This document shows, piece by piece, positions 51,939 to 61,000 of a stretch of 64,000 bases of DNA. The notes below the pieces were generated by a model. It had not been told where the DNA came from and ran no database searches. It was given only the letters and a program-made list of their open reading frames with translations. A program made the position numbers and the translations under genes. This DNA is from Paenibacillus sp. SYP-B4298 (lineage in GTDB: Bacteria; Bacillota; Bacilli; Paenibacillales; Paenibacillaceae): contig NZ_CP115484.1 of assembly GCF_027627475.1 (NCBI RefSeq), positions 3,394,001-3,458,000 on the forward strand, in the 5' to 3' direction. Positions within the stretch are counted from its first letter, which is position 1, and every line of letters starts with the position of its first letter.

Positions 51939-51992
51939 ATTATCCGCTTGATTTGTTAAATGAATGTCAATAAAGCATCATGCGAATGTTAA
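51939..51992 (-). promoter_or_regulatory. Pho-box-like array and -10 of ppk
   Basis: On the minus strand: TTAACA-N5-ATGATG-N5-TTGACA-N5-TTAACA (51992-51954), then 9 bases and GATAAT (51944-51939). Hexamers are exactly 11 bp apart, the Bacillus PhoP box pattern TT(A/C/T)ACA with 5-base gaps. The last hexamer ends about 10 bases before the -10, the spacing seen in PhoP-activated promoters. Confidence 0.65.
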
Positions 51993-52021
51993 TTCGACAT
52001 TGCCGCGGCTGATCAGCTCTA

Positions 52022-52420
52022 CTATCTGCGAATGGTAATGCTGCCGTTCCTCATACGCGCCTCGATCCAGCCCAGGATCAGCTTGCGATAATATGGGCGC
52101 GTCCAAGGAAAGATAAGTGAAATGCCAATAAGATCGCTAAAAAATCCAGGGATAATCAGGAGCACGCCGCCCAGCAGCACACATAGACCGTCAATCATCA
52201 TTTGCCCGGGAATTTGCCCGCTCTGCATCTGCCGTTGCGCCTCCAGCAGTACGCGAAGCCCCTCCTTGCGCGCCCAGTAGACACCCACAGCTGCGGTCAA
52301 CAGCATGAGCAGCAATGCAGCCCCGCCTCCAATCCAGGAACTGACCTTCATAATCCCCCATAGCTCCAGCGCAGGCGCAGCGATCAACAGCAGCAGCGGC
52401 CAGTAATTACGTCTACTCAT
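52022..52420 (-). CDS. fxsA: FxsA-family membrane protein
   Basis: 132 residues with about three to four membrane segments: PLLLLIAAPALELWGIMKV, AALLLMLLTAAVGVYWARK and GLCVLLGGVLLIIPGFFSDLIG. The pattern ELW.I..V...G..A.....T...G and the LLI(I/L)PGF.(S/T)D.(I/L)G core are the family signature. E. coli FxsA alleviates phage exclusion by PifA; the role in Bacilli is unknown. In B. subtilis the homologue (ytzA) follows pyk; here a thioesterase gene lies between, with the same strand order. Confidence 0.88.
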   Translation of the reverse strand: MSRRNYWPLLLLIAAPALELWGIMKVSSWIGGGAALLLMLLTAAVGVYWARKEGLRVLLEAQRQMQSGQIPGQMMIDGLCVLLGGVLLIIPGFFSDLIGISLIFPWTRPYYRKLILGWIEARMRNGSITIRR

Positions 52421-52436
52421 GGCTTAATCTCCCCTT

Positions 52437-52937
52437 TCATTCCCCCAAGACAACTTGCTGAATCAACGCGTACAGCTCTGGAGCCGCCTTATCCAGCCGC
52501 GCAGGGCGGAAGTCGGCGCCTACCCATACATGACGTGTGCCCCCTTCAACCAGAAGCTCGCCAGGCAGCTCATCGGTGCTCGCCTCCGTGAAGCCAGTCG
52601 AGCGCGGCTCCCCCTCCCTAGTCTCTCCAACAAGTCGAATCTGTGATTCAAAGGTTAGTCTAACGGTCGAGAATTCAGTGACTCGGGTGCAAATGACAAT
52701 CTGGTTATCATAGCGTGCCGGCCTCAGAAATCGACATTGCAGCTCCGTCACGGGCAGCAATAGCCCCTGCTGCTCAATGGCAGCGTAAGGAATCCCTGCG
52801 CTGCGCACCCATTCGGTTCGCCCGATCTCGAACCAATTGACATAGTTGCCGTGAAATACAACCTGCATCTGGTCTGTCTCCTGATAACGCACCCGCTGCG
52901 GATGCAGATGCCAGCGCGATGCCTGCTTCTCCATCAT
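52437..52937 (-). CDS. Acyl-CoA thioesterase (4HBT hotdog family)
   Basis: 166 residues from ATG at 52937 (or the next ATG at 52934); AAGGGAAGGG is upstream. The 4-hydroxybenzoyl-CoA thioesterase pattern is VRYQETDQMQVVFHGNYVNWFEIGRTEW, with the catalytic Asp in ETDQM. Such enzymes cleave acyl-CoA esters; the natural substrate is unknown. It lies between pyk and fxsA on the same strand. The terminator at 52961-52992 separates it from pyk, so its promoter must be short or it relies on read-through. Confidence 0.87.
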   Translation of the reverse strand: MMEKQASRWHLHPQRVRYQETDQMQVVFHGNYVNWFEIGRTEWVRSAGIPYAAIEQQGLLLPVTELQCRFLRPARYDNQIVICTRVTEFSTVRLTFESQIRLVGETREGEPRSTGFTEASTDELPGELLVEGGTRHVWVGADFRPARLDKAAPELYALIQQVVLGE

Positions 52938-52960
52938 GCCATCCCTTCCCTTATATAAAT

Positions 52961-52992
52961 CAAGAGCGACGGTGCGCACACCATCGCTCTTG
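52961..52992 (-). terminator. Rho-independent terminator of pyk
   Basis: CAAGAGCGACGGTG and CACCATCGCTCTTG form a 14-bp stem with one G-U-type mismatch and a 4-base loop. On the minus strand ATTTATATAA follows. It lies 59 bases past the pyk stop. Confidence 0.8.
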
Positions 52993-53051
52993 CTGTTCAA
53001 TCCGTTGCATGGCCGCACCCTGCGCCTTAGCCGGGTGCATCAACCATTTCC

Positions 53052-54806
53052 TTACATAACTTTGGCTTGGCCGGAATAGATAACGCCCGCTTCGCCATAT
53101 ACGGTTACTTCCATGCCGTCCTCAAGCAACTCCAGCGCATTCTCTACACCCAGGATAACCGGCAGACCCAGATTCAGTCCAACCACTGCTGCGTGGCTAG
53201 TGATGCCGCCATGCTCAGTAATCAATGCAGCCGCCTTCTCGATGGCTGGCATATATTCTTTATCCGTCGAGGTGGTTACCAGGATCGAGCCTTCCTCAAC
53301 CTTCGCGATCGCTTCCTCAGCCGAACGAGCCACGACGACTTTGCCCGTAGCGCTCTGGCTGCCGATTCCTTGACCCTTGGCCAGCAGATCGCCGACATGG
53401 TGGATTTTGATAAGATTCGTCGTCCCGGAGCGGCCTACTGGCACGCCCGCAGTAATAATCACGGTATCGCCCAGTTGAATCTCGCCGGACTGAATACCGC
53501 CACGAACTGCGATTTCGAACATCTCATCTGTTGTTTCAGCGGGCTTGCCCTGTACCGACTTCACGCCCCAGGTCAGCGCCAGACGGTGAATGACCTTCGG
53601 ATCAGGCGTAACCGCGATGATCGGAGCCTTAGGACGATATTTGGAGATCATGCGTGCCGTATATCCGCTCTCGGTAGACGTCAGGATCGCCTTCACATCC
53701 AGATCCAGAGCCGACTTCGCAACTGATTGGCTGATCGCCTCTGTTACCGAGGTTTGCTGCGCGTTCGCTTGCTTGGTGAACATCTCGCGATATTCCAGCG
53801 CCGCTTCGGTACGCAATGCAATTCTTGCCATCGTCTGTACAGACTCCACTGGGTACTTGCCCGCAGCCGTCTCGCCGGAGAGCATGATGGCGTCGGTGCC
53901 ATCAAAGATCGCATTCGCCACGTCGCTTGCTTCTGCGCGTGTCGGACGCGGGTTACGCTGCATCGAATCGAGCATCTGGGTTGCCGTAATAACCGGTTTT
54001 CCCACGCGGTTACACTTCTCGATCATCTGCTTTTGCACAAGCGGTACTTCTTCAGCCGGAATCTCGACGCCAAGGTCGCCACGCGCCACCATCAGGCCGT
54101 CAGACACTTCCAGAATTTCATCCAGATTGTCAACGCCCTGCTGGTTTTCAATTTTGGAGATGATCTGGATATGCCCGGCATTGTGCTTCTCCAGCAGCTC
54201 GCGAATCTCAAGCACGTCGCTCGCTTTGCGCACAAAGGAAGCAGCGACAAAGTCGATTCCCTGCTCGATACCGAAAATAATGTCGTTCGCGTCCTTCTCG
54301 GTAATGCCTGGCAGTGAAATATTAACGCCCGGCACGTTCACGCCCTTCTTGCTCTTGATCTGTCCGCCGTTCACGATGCGGCAATGAATCTCGGTACCCT
54401 CAACGCTCTCTACCGTCAGCCCGATCAGACCGTCATCAATCAGAATGGTCGATCCAACGCTCACATCGTTCGGCAGGTTGTTGTACGTAACCGGAATGCG
54501 TGTACGGTCGCCAAGAATCTCCTCGGTGGTCAACGTAATCGCATCGTCCTGGTTCAGCTCGATCGGCTCTTCCTTCAGCTTGCCCAGCCGAATTTCCGGT
54601 CCTTTCGTATCGAGCAGAATAGCAACGTTAGTGCCCAGCTCGGCATTCGCCTGCTTAATGTTCTTGATCCGGTTGCCGTGCTCTTCAAAATCTCCATGAG
54701 AGAAGTTCAGGCGAGCTACGTTCATGCCGGCGTGAATCAATTTCTTCGTATTTTCCAGCGATTCGCTAGAAGGTCCGATCGTACAAACAATTTTCGTTTT
54801 GCGCAT
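53052..54806 (-). CDS. pyk: Pyruvate kinase with C-terminal PEP-utiliser-type domain
   Basis: 584 residues from ATG at 54806 ([16 protein letters not shown]), with GGAGG upstream; the open frame runs further but is not family-like. Final step of glycolysis: PEP plus ADP to pyruvate plus ATP. Blocks: [45 protein letters not shown] with the catalytic Lys, and [12 protein letters not shown]. The extra C-terminal domain (about 480-584) has [13 protein letters not shown], the PPDK-type His segment found in Bacillus enzymes. In B. subtilis pfkA precedes pyk; here accA is next upstream and pfkA is missing from this site. Confidence 0.97.
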   Translation of the reverse strand: MRKTKIVCTIGPSSESLENTKKLIHAGMNVARLNFSHGDFEEHGNRIKNIKQANAELGTNVAILLDTKGPEIRLGKLKEEPIELNQDDAITLTTEEILGDRTRIPVTYNNLPNDVSVGSTILIDDGLIGLTVESVEGTEIHCRIVNGGQIKSKKGVNVPGVNISLPGITEKDANDIIFGIEQGIDFVAASFVRKASDVLEIRELLEKHNAGHIQIISKIENQQGVDNLDEILEVSDGLMVARGDLGVEIPAEEVPLVQKQMIEKCNRVGKPVITATQMLDSMQRNPRPTRAEASDVANAIFDGTDAIMLSGETAAGKYPVESVQTMARIALRTEAALEYREMFTKQANAQQTSVTEAISQSVAKSALDLDVKAILTSTESGYTARMISKYRPKAPIIAVTPDPKVIHRLALTWGVKSVQGKPAETTDEMFEIAVRGGIQSGEIQLGDTVIITAGVPVGRSGTTNLIKIHHVGDLLAKGQGIGSQSATGKVVVARSAEEAIAKVEEGSILVTTSTDKEYMPAIEKAAALITEHGGITSHAAVVGLNLGLPVILGVENALELLEDGMEVTVYGEAGVIYSGQAKVM

Positions 54807-54829
54807 GTTTAAGTTTCCTCCAGTTAGGC

Positions 54830-54841
54830 AAGCGTAAATGG
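54830..54841 (-). repeat. pyk leader motif CCATTTACGCTT
   Basis: The same motif as before ispG and citZ, with one difference, 23 bases before the pyk start. It is preceded by a stretch of short inverted pieces (GAAGCTTC, GGCGGCGATAGCC). Confidence 0.6.
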
Positions 54842-54922
54842 CTTCGATGGCTATCGCCGCCGAAGCTTCAATCCGGTGAAATGCAAGGCAGCTTGTCCGC
54901 ACTCTGGCAGACCCGTTCACCC

Positions 54923-54939
54923 TGCACTCATTGAGTGCA
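54923..54939. promoter_or_regulatory. Palindrome in the pyk upstream region
   Basis: TGCACTCA-T-TGAGTGCA is a perfect 8+1+8 palindrome about 120 bases before the pyk start. It may be an operator. No firm promoter boxes can be placed around it; the rest of 54842-55058 has nothing recognised. Confidence 0.5.
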
Positions 54940-55058
54940 CGGGAGCTTGGATACAATATGTACCGTCAGCTCCCATAACGCCCAAGGTGTGCTTCATTAA
55001 CATCTCATCTCAAAATTACACGATTCATGAAGCCTTGTACAGTCTGTTCACAAAAAAA

Positions 55059-56117
55059 TTACACTTGAGCTTGCGCAGAAGGCTCCACACTCTGCTCAAG
55101 CTGTCCCTCCGGCTCGCCTTCAGGCTCCCCTTCTGGCTTCCCAGCTTCCTCAGCAGCAGCCGTCGCTTCAGTGAACGCGCCGATCTTGCGGAACTTCTGA
55201 TACCGATCCTCTATCAGCTCCTGCTCCGATAATGCTGACAGCTCGGACAAATGCCGCTTGATCGACTCCTTCAGCACCTCTGCAAGCTGCGGCAGGTCGC
55301 GATGGGCTCCACCCTGCGGCTCAGGCACAATCTCCTCGATCACCTCGAAAGCAAGCAGATCCTTCGCGGTAATCTTCATCGTCTCCGCTGCCTGGTCGGC
55401 CTTGGAGGCGTCTTTCCATAAGATCGAGGCCGCGCCATTCGGAGATATAACCGAATAGATCGCATTCTCCAGCATCAGCACACGGTTGCCAACACCTAGC
55501 GCAAGCGCTCCTCCGCTGCCGCCTTCACCAATGACGACACAGATGATGGGCACGCCGAAGATTGCCATCTCGCGCAGGTTGCGTGCAATCGCCTCCGATT
55601 GACCGCGCTCCTCCGCCGTATTGCCTGGATAGGCGCCCTTCGTGTCGATGAACGTAATGATGGGACGCTTGAACTTGTTCGCCTGCTGCATCAGACGCAG
55701 CGCCTTGCGGAAGCCCTCCGGGTGGGGGCTTCCGAAGAAGCGGGCGATATTATCCTTCGTATCCTTCCCTCGCTGATGTCCGATCACCGTAACCGGCAGA
55801 TCGCCGAGCTTGGCCAATCCGCCAACAATGGCCAGATCATCCGCGAACAGACGATCCCCGTGAAGCTCGATAAAGTCGGTAAAAATAGCATGAATGAAAT
55901 CGAGCGAGGTCGGGCGCTGGTGATGGCGAGCCAGATGCATCTTCTGCGCAGGCGAAAGCTCGCTGTACAGCTCTTGCTTCAGTTGCTCGTAGCGCAGCTC
56001 CAGCCTGGCAATCTCGTCTGAGAAGTCAATCCCCTTCTCCTGGCCGAACCGCTTCAGCTCATCGATCTTCAGCCGCAGCTCTACAAGCGGCTTCTCAAAC
56101 GCTAGTTCACCCGCCAT
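55059..56117 (-). CDS. accA: Acetyl-CoA carboxylase carboxyltransferase alpha subunit
   Basis: 352 residues from ATG at 56117, chosen because AGGAGG is 10 bases upstream; an ATG 3 codons earlier is too close to it. Transfers CO2 from biotin to acetyl-CoA with AccD. Family blocks: [47 protein letters not shown], and [14 protein letters not shown]. The last 35 residues are Pro/Glu/Ala/Ser-rich and not conserved ([14 protein letters not shown]). It overlaps accD by 11 bases. The stop codon is followed by TTTTTTT on the minus strand; a short GAGC/GCTC stem before it could terminate. Confidence 0.95.
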   Translation of the reverse strand: MAGELAFEKPLVELRLKIDELKRFGQEKGIDFSDEIARLELRYEQLKQELYSELSPAQKMHLARHHQRPTSLDFIHAIFTDFIELHGDRLFADDLAIVGGLAKLGDLPVTVIGHQRGKDTKDNIARFFGSPHPEGFRKALRLMQQANKFKRPIITFIDTKGAYPGNTAEERGQSEAIARNLREMAIFGVPIICVVIGEGGSGGALALGVGNRVLMLENAIYSVISPNGAASILWKDASKADQAAETMKITAKDLLAFEVIEEIVPEPQGGAHRDLPQLAEVLKESIKRHLSELSALSEQELIEDRYQKFRKIGAFTEATAAAEEAGKPEGEPEGEPEGQLEQSVEPSAQAQV

Positions 56118-56979
56118 ATGAGACATCCCTCCTCACAGTATGCATATCCAGCAGCTTGGTCAGCAACGGCAGCATGTCCTTGCGGTGCACCACCTTGTCG
56201 ATCTGGCCGTGCTGCTGATTGAATTCCGCCGTCTGGAAGTTGTCTGGCAGCTTCTGCCGAATCGTCTGCTCGATAACGATCCGCCCTGCAAAGCCAACTA
56301 ACGCTCCAGGCTCGGCCAATATATAGTCGCCCAACATGGCAAAGCTGGCGGTTACCCCGCCAAAGGTCGGATCGGTCAGCACAGAGATATACAATCCTCC
56401 GTTACTCTGGAATTTGGCCAGCGCAGCGCTCGTCTTCGCCATCTGCATCAGGCTGAGGATGCTCTCTTGCATGCGAGCTCCGCCTGATGTCGAGAACATA
56501 ATGAGCGGGACACTCGTCTCCAGCGCCTTCTCGATCGCACGCGTAATTTTCTCCCCGACAACCGATCCCATGCTGCCGGAGAAGAAATCAAAGCTCATGA
56601 CAGCGAGTACAACCGGATACGAGCCAATCGTACATTCCCCTGTCACCACCGCCTCGTTCAGACCCGAATTGCTCCGCTCCCGCTCCAGCTTGGCCGCATA
56701 GCCGGGAAACTCCAGAGGGTCCTCGGAGATCAATGCGGCATCCAGCTCCTTGAAGGAGCCCTCATCTGCCAGCATATTGATACGTTCCCAAGCGCTCAGG
56801 CGAAAATGATGGCTGCAGGAAGAGCAGACCTTCAAATTTTTCTCCAGTTCCTTGCTGTATTGAATGGTCCCACATTTGGGGCACTTGTTCATTAATCCCT
56901 CAGGGATGTCCCGTTTGGGGCGATCCGCTGCCGAAGGAATGGTCGCATATTTCTTCTTCTGAAATAAGTCCTTAAACAT
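56107..56979 (-). CDS. accD: Acetyl-CoA carboxylase carboxyltransferase beta subunit
   Basis: 290 residues from ATG at 56979, with AGAGGTG upstream. A zinc ribbon with CPKCGT and CSSCSHH lies at about 32-54, then the crotonase-like domain with [31 protein letters not shown] and [16 protein letters not shown]. Works with AccA in the first committed step of fatty-acid synthesis. The upstream 127 bases contain an unusually stable folded structure (57008-57089). Confidence 0.95.
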   Translation of the reverse strand: MFKDLFQKKKYATIPSAADRPKRDIPEGLMNKCPKCGTIQYSKELEKNLKVCSSCSHHFRLSAWERINMLADEGSFKELDAALISEDPLEFPGYAAKLERERSNSGLNEAVVTGECTIGSYPVVLAVMSFDFFSGSMGSVVGEKITRAIEKALETSVPLIMFSTSGGARMQESILSLMQMAKTSAALAKFQSNGGLYISVLTDPTFGGVTASFAMLGDYILAEPGALVGFAGRIVIEQTIRQKLPDNFQTAEFNQQHGQIDKVVHRKDMLPLLTKLLDMHTVRRDVSYGG

Positions 56980-57007
56980 ATGACACCTCTTGGGGGCGCG
57001 AGTAGTA

Positions 57008-57089
57008 TTGCAGCGGCCGCCAAGCAGGCGGGCTCCGCCGGCTTGGCGGATGCGCCAGGCCATCCAAGGCCGGGGCTGCGCCGCTGCAA
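57008..57089 (-). ncRNA. Highly structured leader upstream of accD
   Basis: TTGCAGCGGC (57008-57017) and GCCGCTGCAA (57080-57089) close a 10-bp stem. Inside are a 15-position hairpin (CCGCCAAGC...GCTTGGCGG with inner GGCGG/CCGCC, one mismatch) and a second one (GGCC-ATCCAA-GGCC with flanking GCGC pairs). Together they would make a three-way junction in RNA. It is very G+C-rich. I do not recognise any known riboswitch. Could equally be a terminator-like barrier between the 62-residue gene and accD. Confidence 0.5.
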
Positions 57090-57106
57090 CCTAAGCAGGG
57101 GGACAC

Positions 57107-57295
57107 TCATGAGTTGAGGATGGAATTGAGCACTTCCTGCACTTCATCCAGTTCTCCGGAAGGAACCAATATCTCATACTGCTGCTTGGAGAGATTAATC
57201 GGGCGGAGCTGTACGAGAAAACCCTCTTCAGTCAAGCGTGTTTTAATCGTCTCCGCAATCCTCGTCGTAGGTGCGATATAGATAACCGTCCACAT
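57107..57295 (-). CDS. 62-residue conserved-looking small protein
   Basis: A beta-alpha-beta-alpha-type sequence: MWTVIYIAPTTRIAETIKTR, then LTEEGFLVQLRPI and a final helix LDEVQEVLNSILNS. No cysteine, no signal peptide. It has the look of a small ferredoxin-like or DUF2007-style domain. AGGGGG precedes the ATG. It sits between pgpA and accD in the same orientation; the structured region follows it. Function unknown. Confidence 0.65.
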   Translation of the reverse strand: MWTVIYIAPTTRIAETIKTRLTEEGFLVQLRPINLSKQQYEILVPSGELDEVQEVLNSILNS

Positions 57296-57411
57296 GAATG
57301 AACCCCCTAAACCGTCTGGATCAGGCCGTATAATGGAATAATGATAGCATAACTGGTCTTTTCACTGCAACAAATCCGATTCATAGACGAGATATACAAG
57401 CCGAGTGCCTG

Positions 57412-57912
57412 CTATCCGATCGAGCCCGGATCATAGTTTCGAGCCATCGGATCTTTGTGCGCAATTCGCGCAGAAGCGGCGGCTGCGAGCCCGGAAATCA
57501 GATCATCAAGGAACACATGAATATGCTTGCCCTTCTCGTTCAGCTTCTTAATGATCCCGGGCTTGACTTTATCTAAATATCCGAAGCTTGTCAACCCGAT
57601 CATACCATAAACGTTCGTAATGCCGAGCGCCATCGTCTCATCTACCCCGTACAGCGACTCATCCGCCTCCATAATCGATTGAAGCGGCTGAGGCAGCTTG
57701 CCCTGCTCTGCCAGCTCATCCAGGGCGATGCCTGTGTAAAATACATATTGCACTTCTCGCTTGACAAGAACCGCGCGCACACTTTCCACGCATTGCTCCA
57801 TCGTCAGGGCGGCATTGTACGGGTGTTGCAGTTGAAACACGATCTCTGCAACAGACTCGACATGAACCCCCCGGCTGTTTAACAGCTTCTCCAGATGATG
57901 CGGCACGCTCAT
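57412..57912 (-). CDS. Phosphatidylglycerophosphatase A-like protein (YutG family), copy 2
   Basis: 166 residues. Paralogue of the gene at 15639-16178. Shared blocks include NVYGMIGLTSFGYLDKVKPGI against NVYGSIGFTNFGYVDKLKPGI and the HVFLDDLISGLAAAASARIAH block. The ATG at 57912 is nearly touching GGGAGGG; the GTG at 57906 is better spaced, so the start is uncertain by two codons. Downstream of dnaE by 88 bases on the same strand. Confidence 0.8.
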   Translation of the reverse strand: MSVPHHLEKLLNSRGVHVESVAEIVFQLQHPYNAALTMEQCVESVRAVLVKREVQYVFYTGIALDELAEQGKLPQPLQSIMEADESLYGVDETMALGITNVYGMIGLTSFGYLDKVKPGIIKKLNEKGKHIHVFLDDLISGLAAAASARIAHKDPMARNYDPGSIG

Positions 57913-58000
57913 CCCTCCCGCTGGCTTGTATGTCTACTAAGCTATGCGGGCGGGCGGCTCAATGTGACTACAAAATAACGGGACTTAAGCCCAAGCAGCA

Positions 58001-61000
58001 CTATCGAACGACTGCGCTGCCGTCACCCATAAGCTGTTCAATTCCCGCCAGCAGCGCCTCCGAGGGCTTCACACGATACCGATCGCTAAGCGCCAGCGTC
58101 CGCTGATCCCGCTCATAGAACAGCACCGTGTCCAGCTCGCCGCTATGCGCCAGGATGAGCGCCTTCAGCCGCTCCAGCAGCGCCGGCTGCTCCTTGGCCG
58201 CCGCAATCTTCACATAGAGCCGCTGGCGGCGCACAGCGGAGCGTCCTGCCGGGGCGTCCTGCCGGGATGAGCCGAGCGGGGCAGCGGACGGCCCCGTTGT
58301 GACGGCAGCGGGTGAGCCTGGCGCGGCGGACGACGACTCTGGCGCAGCTCCCTGCGCAGGAGAGCCTGCTCGCCCACCGCCTGCCGGGCGTCCTGACGGA
58401 GACGCCTGGCGCGACCCCGGTGCGATGGCGGCGGGCGACGACTCTGGCGTCGCCCCCTGCGCCGGGGCGCCTGCTCGCCCACCGCCTGCCGGGCGTCCTG
58501 ACGCAGACGCCTGGCGCGGCGACCTAGGTGCGATGGCGGCGGGCGACGACTCTGGCGCAGCTCCCTGCGCCGGAGCGCCCGCTCGCCCACCGCTTGCCGG
58601 GCGCTCTGACGCAGACGCCTGGCGCGACCTAGGTGCGATGGCGGCGGGCGACGACTCTGGCGCAGCTCCCTGCGCAGGAGCGCCTGCTCGCCCACCGCCA
58701 GCACGGCGGCTCCGCTCCTGGCGGCTTCGCGCCTGCTGAAGCAGCCGGGAAGCCTGCATCTGCAGATCATGCTCTGCGAGCGGCGCTACCGTCTCCACGA
58801 TCAGCTTGACCGTCTCCTCCTCCCGCTGCAGCGTAGCTAACGCGAGCACGAGCGCCCCCTTGTCCAGCTCCTGCCTGCTGCGCTGCCAGAGCGTCGGGAA
58901 GGCGACGGCCTCGACACGCATCAGATGGTCCTCCAGCTCCAGGAAGCCCATCGGCTGCCCCTTCTTCGTGGTGAACGGCTTGACGGAAGCCACCATCGCC
59001 GCGATGACGACAGCGGCGCCATCCTCCAGCTCGTACAGATCAATCAGCCGCGGCAGCCCGAGCCGATCCAGCTCCGCCGCATAGCTGCCCAGCGGATGGC
59101 CGGACAGGAACAGCCCGAGCAGCTCGCGCTCCAGCTCCAGCTTCTGCAGCGTGCCAAACGGCGCAATATCAGGCAGCTCCACATCCCAGTTCTGAACCTC
59201 CTTGAAGTCGAACAGCTCGATCTGCAGCTCCTCGCGCTCCTTGCGCCACTTGAGCGCCGCATCCACAATCTCATCGAGCCCCGCTAGCTGCTGGGCGCGA
59301 TGCCCCGGCAGCCCCTCGGCTGCTCCTGCCTGAACGAGCGACTCCAGCACGCGCTTGTTCACGACCCGCAGGTCGACGCGGCGGCACAGGTCAAGCAGGC
59401 TCTCGAACGGCTTCTCGCTGCGCGCCCGCAGCAGCGCCTCGATCGCTGTCGTGCCGACATTTTTCACCGAGGCCAGGCCGAAGCGGATCGCGCCGCCTAC
59501 TGGCGTAAAGCTGACGCTGCTCTCATTCACATCCGGCGGCAGCACCGCAATGCCCATCCGGCGGCATTCGTCGACATATTCCGCCGTCTTGCGGTGGTTG
59601 CCTGTCACCGAGACGAGCATGGAGGCCATGAAGGGCACCGGATAATTGGCCTTGAGCCATGCTGTCTGGAAGGCCAGTACGCCATATGCAGCCGCATGCG
59701 CCCGCGGGAAGCCATAGTCAGCGAAGCGGACAATCATATCATAGACACGGCTTGCATCGTCATGGCTATAGCCCTGTGACAGACAGCCCTCGACAAAATG
59801 CGCACGCTGCTCATCGAGCACCTCACGCTTCTTCTTCGAAACTGCGCGCCGCAGCAGATCCGCTTCGCCCAGCGAGAAGCCGGCCATAACGGCGGCGATC
59901 TGCATAATCTGCTCCTGGTACACAATAATGCCGTATGTATCCGACAATATCGGCTCCAGGTCAGGATGCGGATATTCGACAGGAATCAGATTATGCTTGC
60001 CGTGAATAAACTTCGGGATAAATTCCATCGGTCCCGGACGATAAAGCGCCAGCACCGATACAATATCCTCGAACTCTGACGGCTGCAGCTCCCTTAGCAC
60101 CCGGCGCATACCGGAGGATTCCAATTGGAAGATGCCCGTCGTCTCCCCCTTGCCTAGCAGCGCATAGGTCGCTGCATCCTCATAACTGATGCGGCCTAGA
60201 TCGATCTGCTCTCCATACAGCTCCTTGATCCATGCCAGCGAGCGCTCCACAATCGACAGCGTTCGCAGGCCGAGGAAGTCCATCTTGAGCAGCCCGATCG
60301 CCTCCAGATGCTCCATCGAATATTGGGTCAACGCCGTATGCTCCGTCCCGCCCTGCAGCGGCACATAATGGGTGAGCGGCTCACTGGCTATGACGACTCC
60401 GGCCGCATGGGTCGAGGCATGGCGCGGCAGCCCCTCCACCTGGATCGCCATCTGCAGCAGCTTGGCTGCCGCTCCCTCCGAGGCCGCCTCACGCAACGCC
60501 TCCACGCTCTGCAGCGCAGCGGGCAGCGTAATGCCGAGTTGCTGCGGGATCAGCTTCGCTACCTTGTCCACCTGAGCATACGGGACATTGAGCGCCCGTC
60601 CCACGTCGCGGATCGCCGCCTTGGCTGCCATCGTCCCGAACGTAATAATCTGGGCGACATGCTCCGCACCGTACTTGTCAGCTACATAGGCGATCACCTC
60701 GTCGCGCCGCTCATCATTAAAGTCAATATCGATATCCGGCATCGAGATGCGCTCCGGGTTAAGAAAGCGCTCGAACAGCAGCTTATGCCGAATCGGATCG
60801 ACATCTGTAATACGCAGCACATAAGCGACGAGGCTGCCTGCCGACGAGCCCCGTCCCGGCCCGGTGCGGATGCCTCTGCTGTGAGCGAAGCGTATGAAAT
60901 CCCAGACGATCAGGAAATAATCGGCAAAGCCCATTCCCGTAATGACCCGCAATTCATATTCGAGTCGCTCAGACAACCGGTCCGCATCGATGGGCATGGC

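Noticed and set aside
58210-58770. Overlapping long frames in other phases across the dnaE repeat
   Set aside because: Their Arg/Ala/Gly-rich translations are shadows of the G+C-rich minisatellite.
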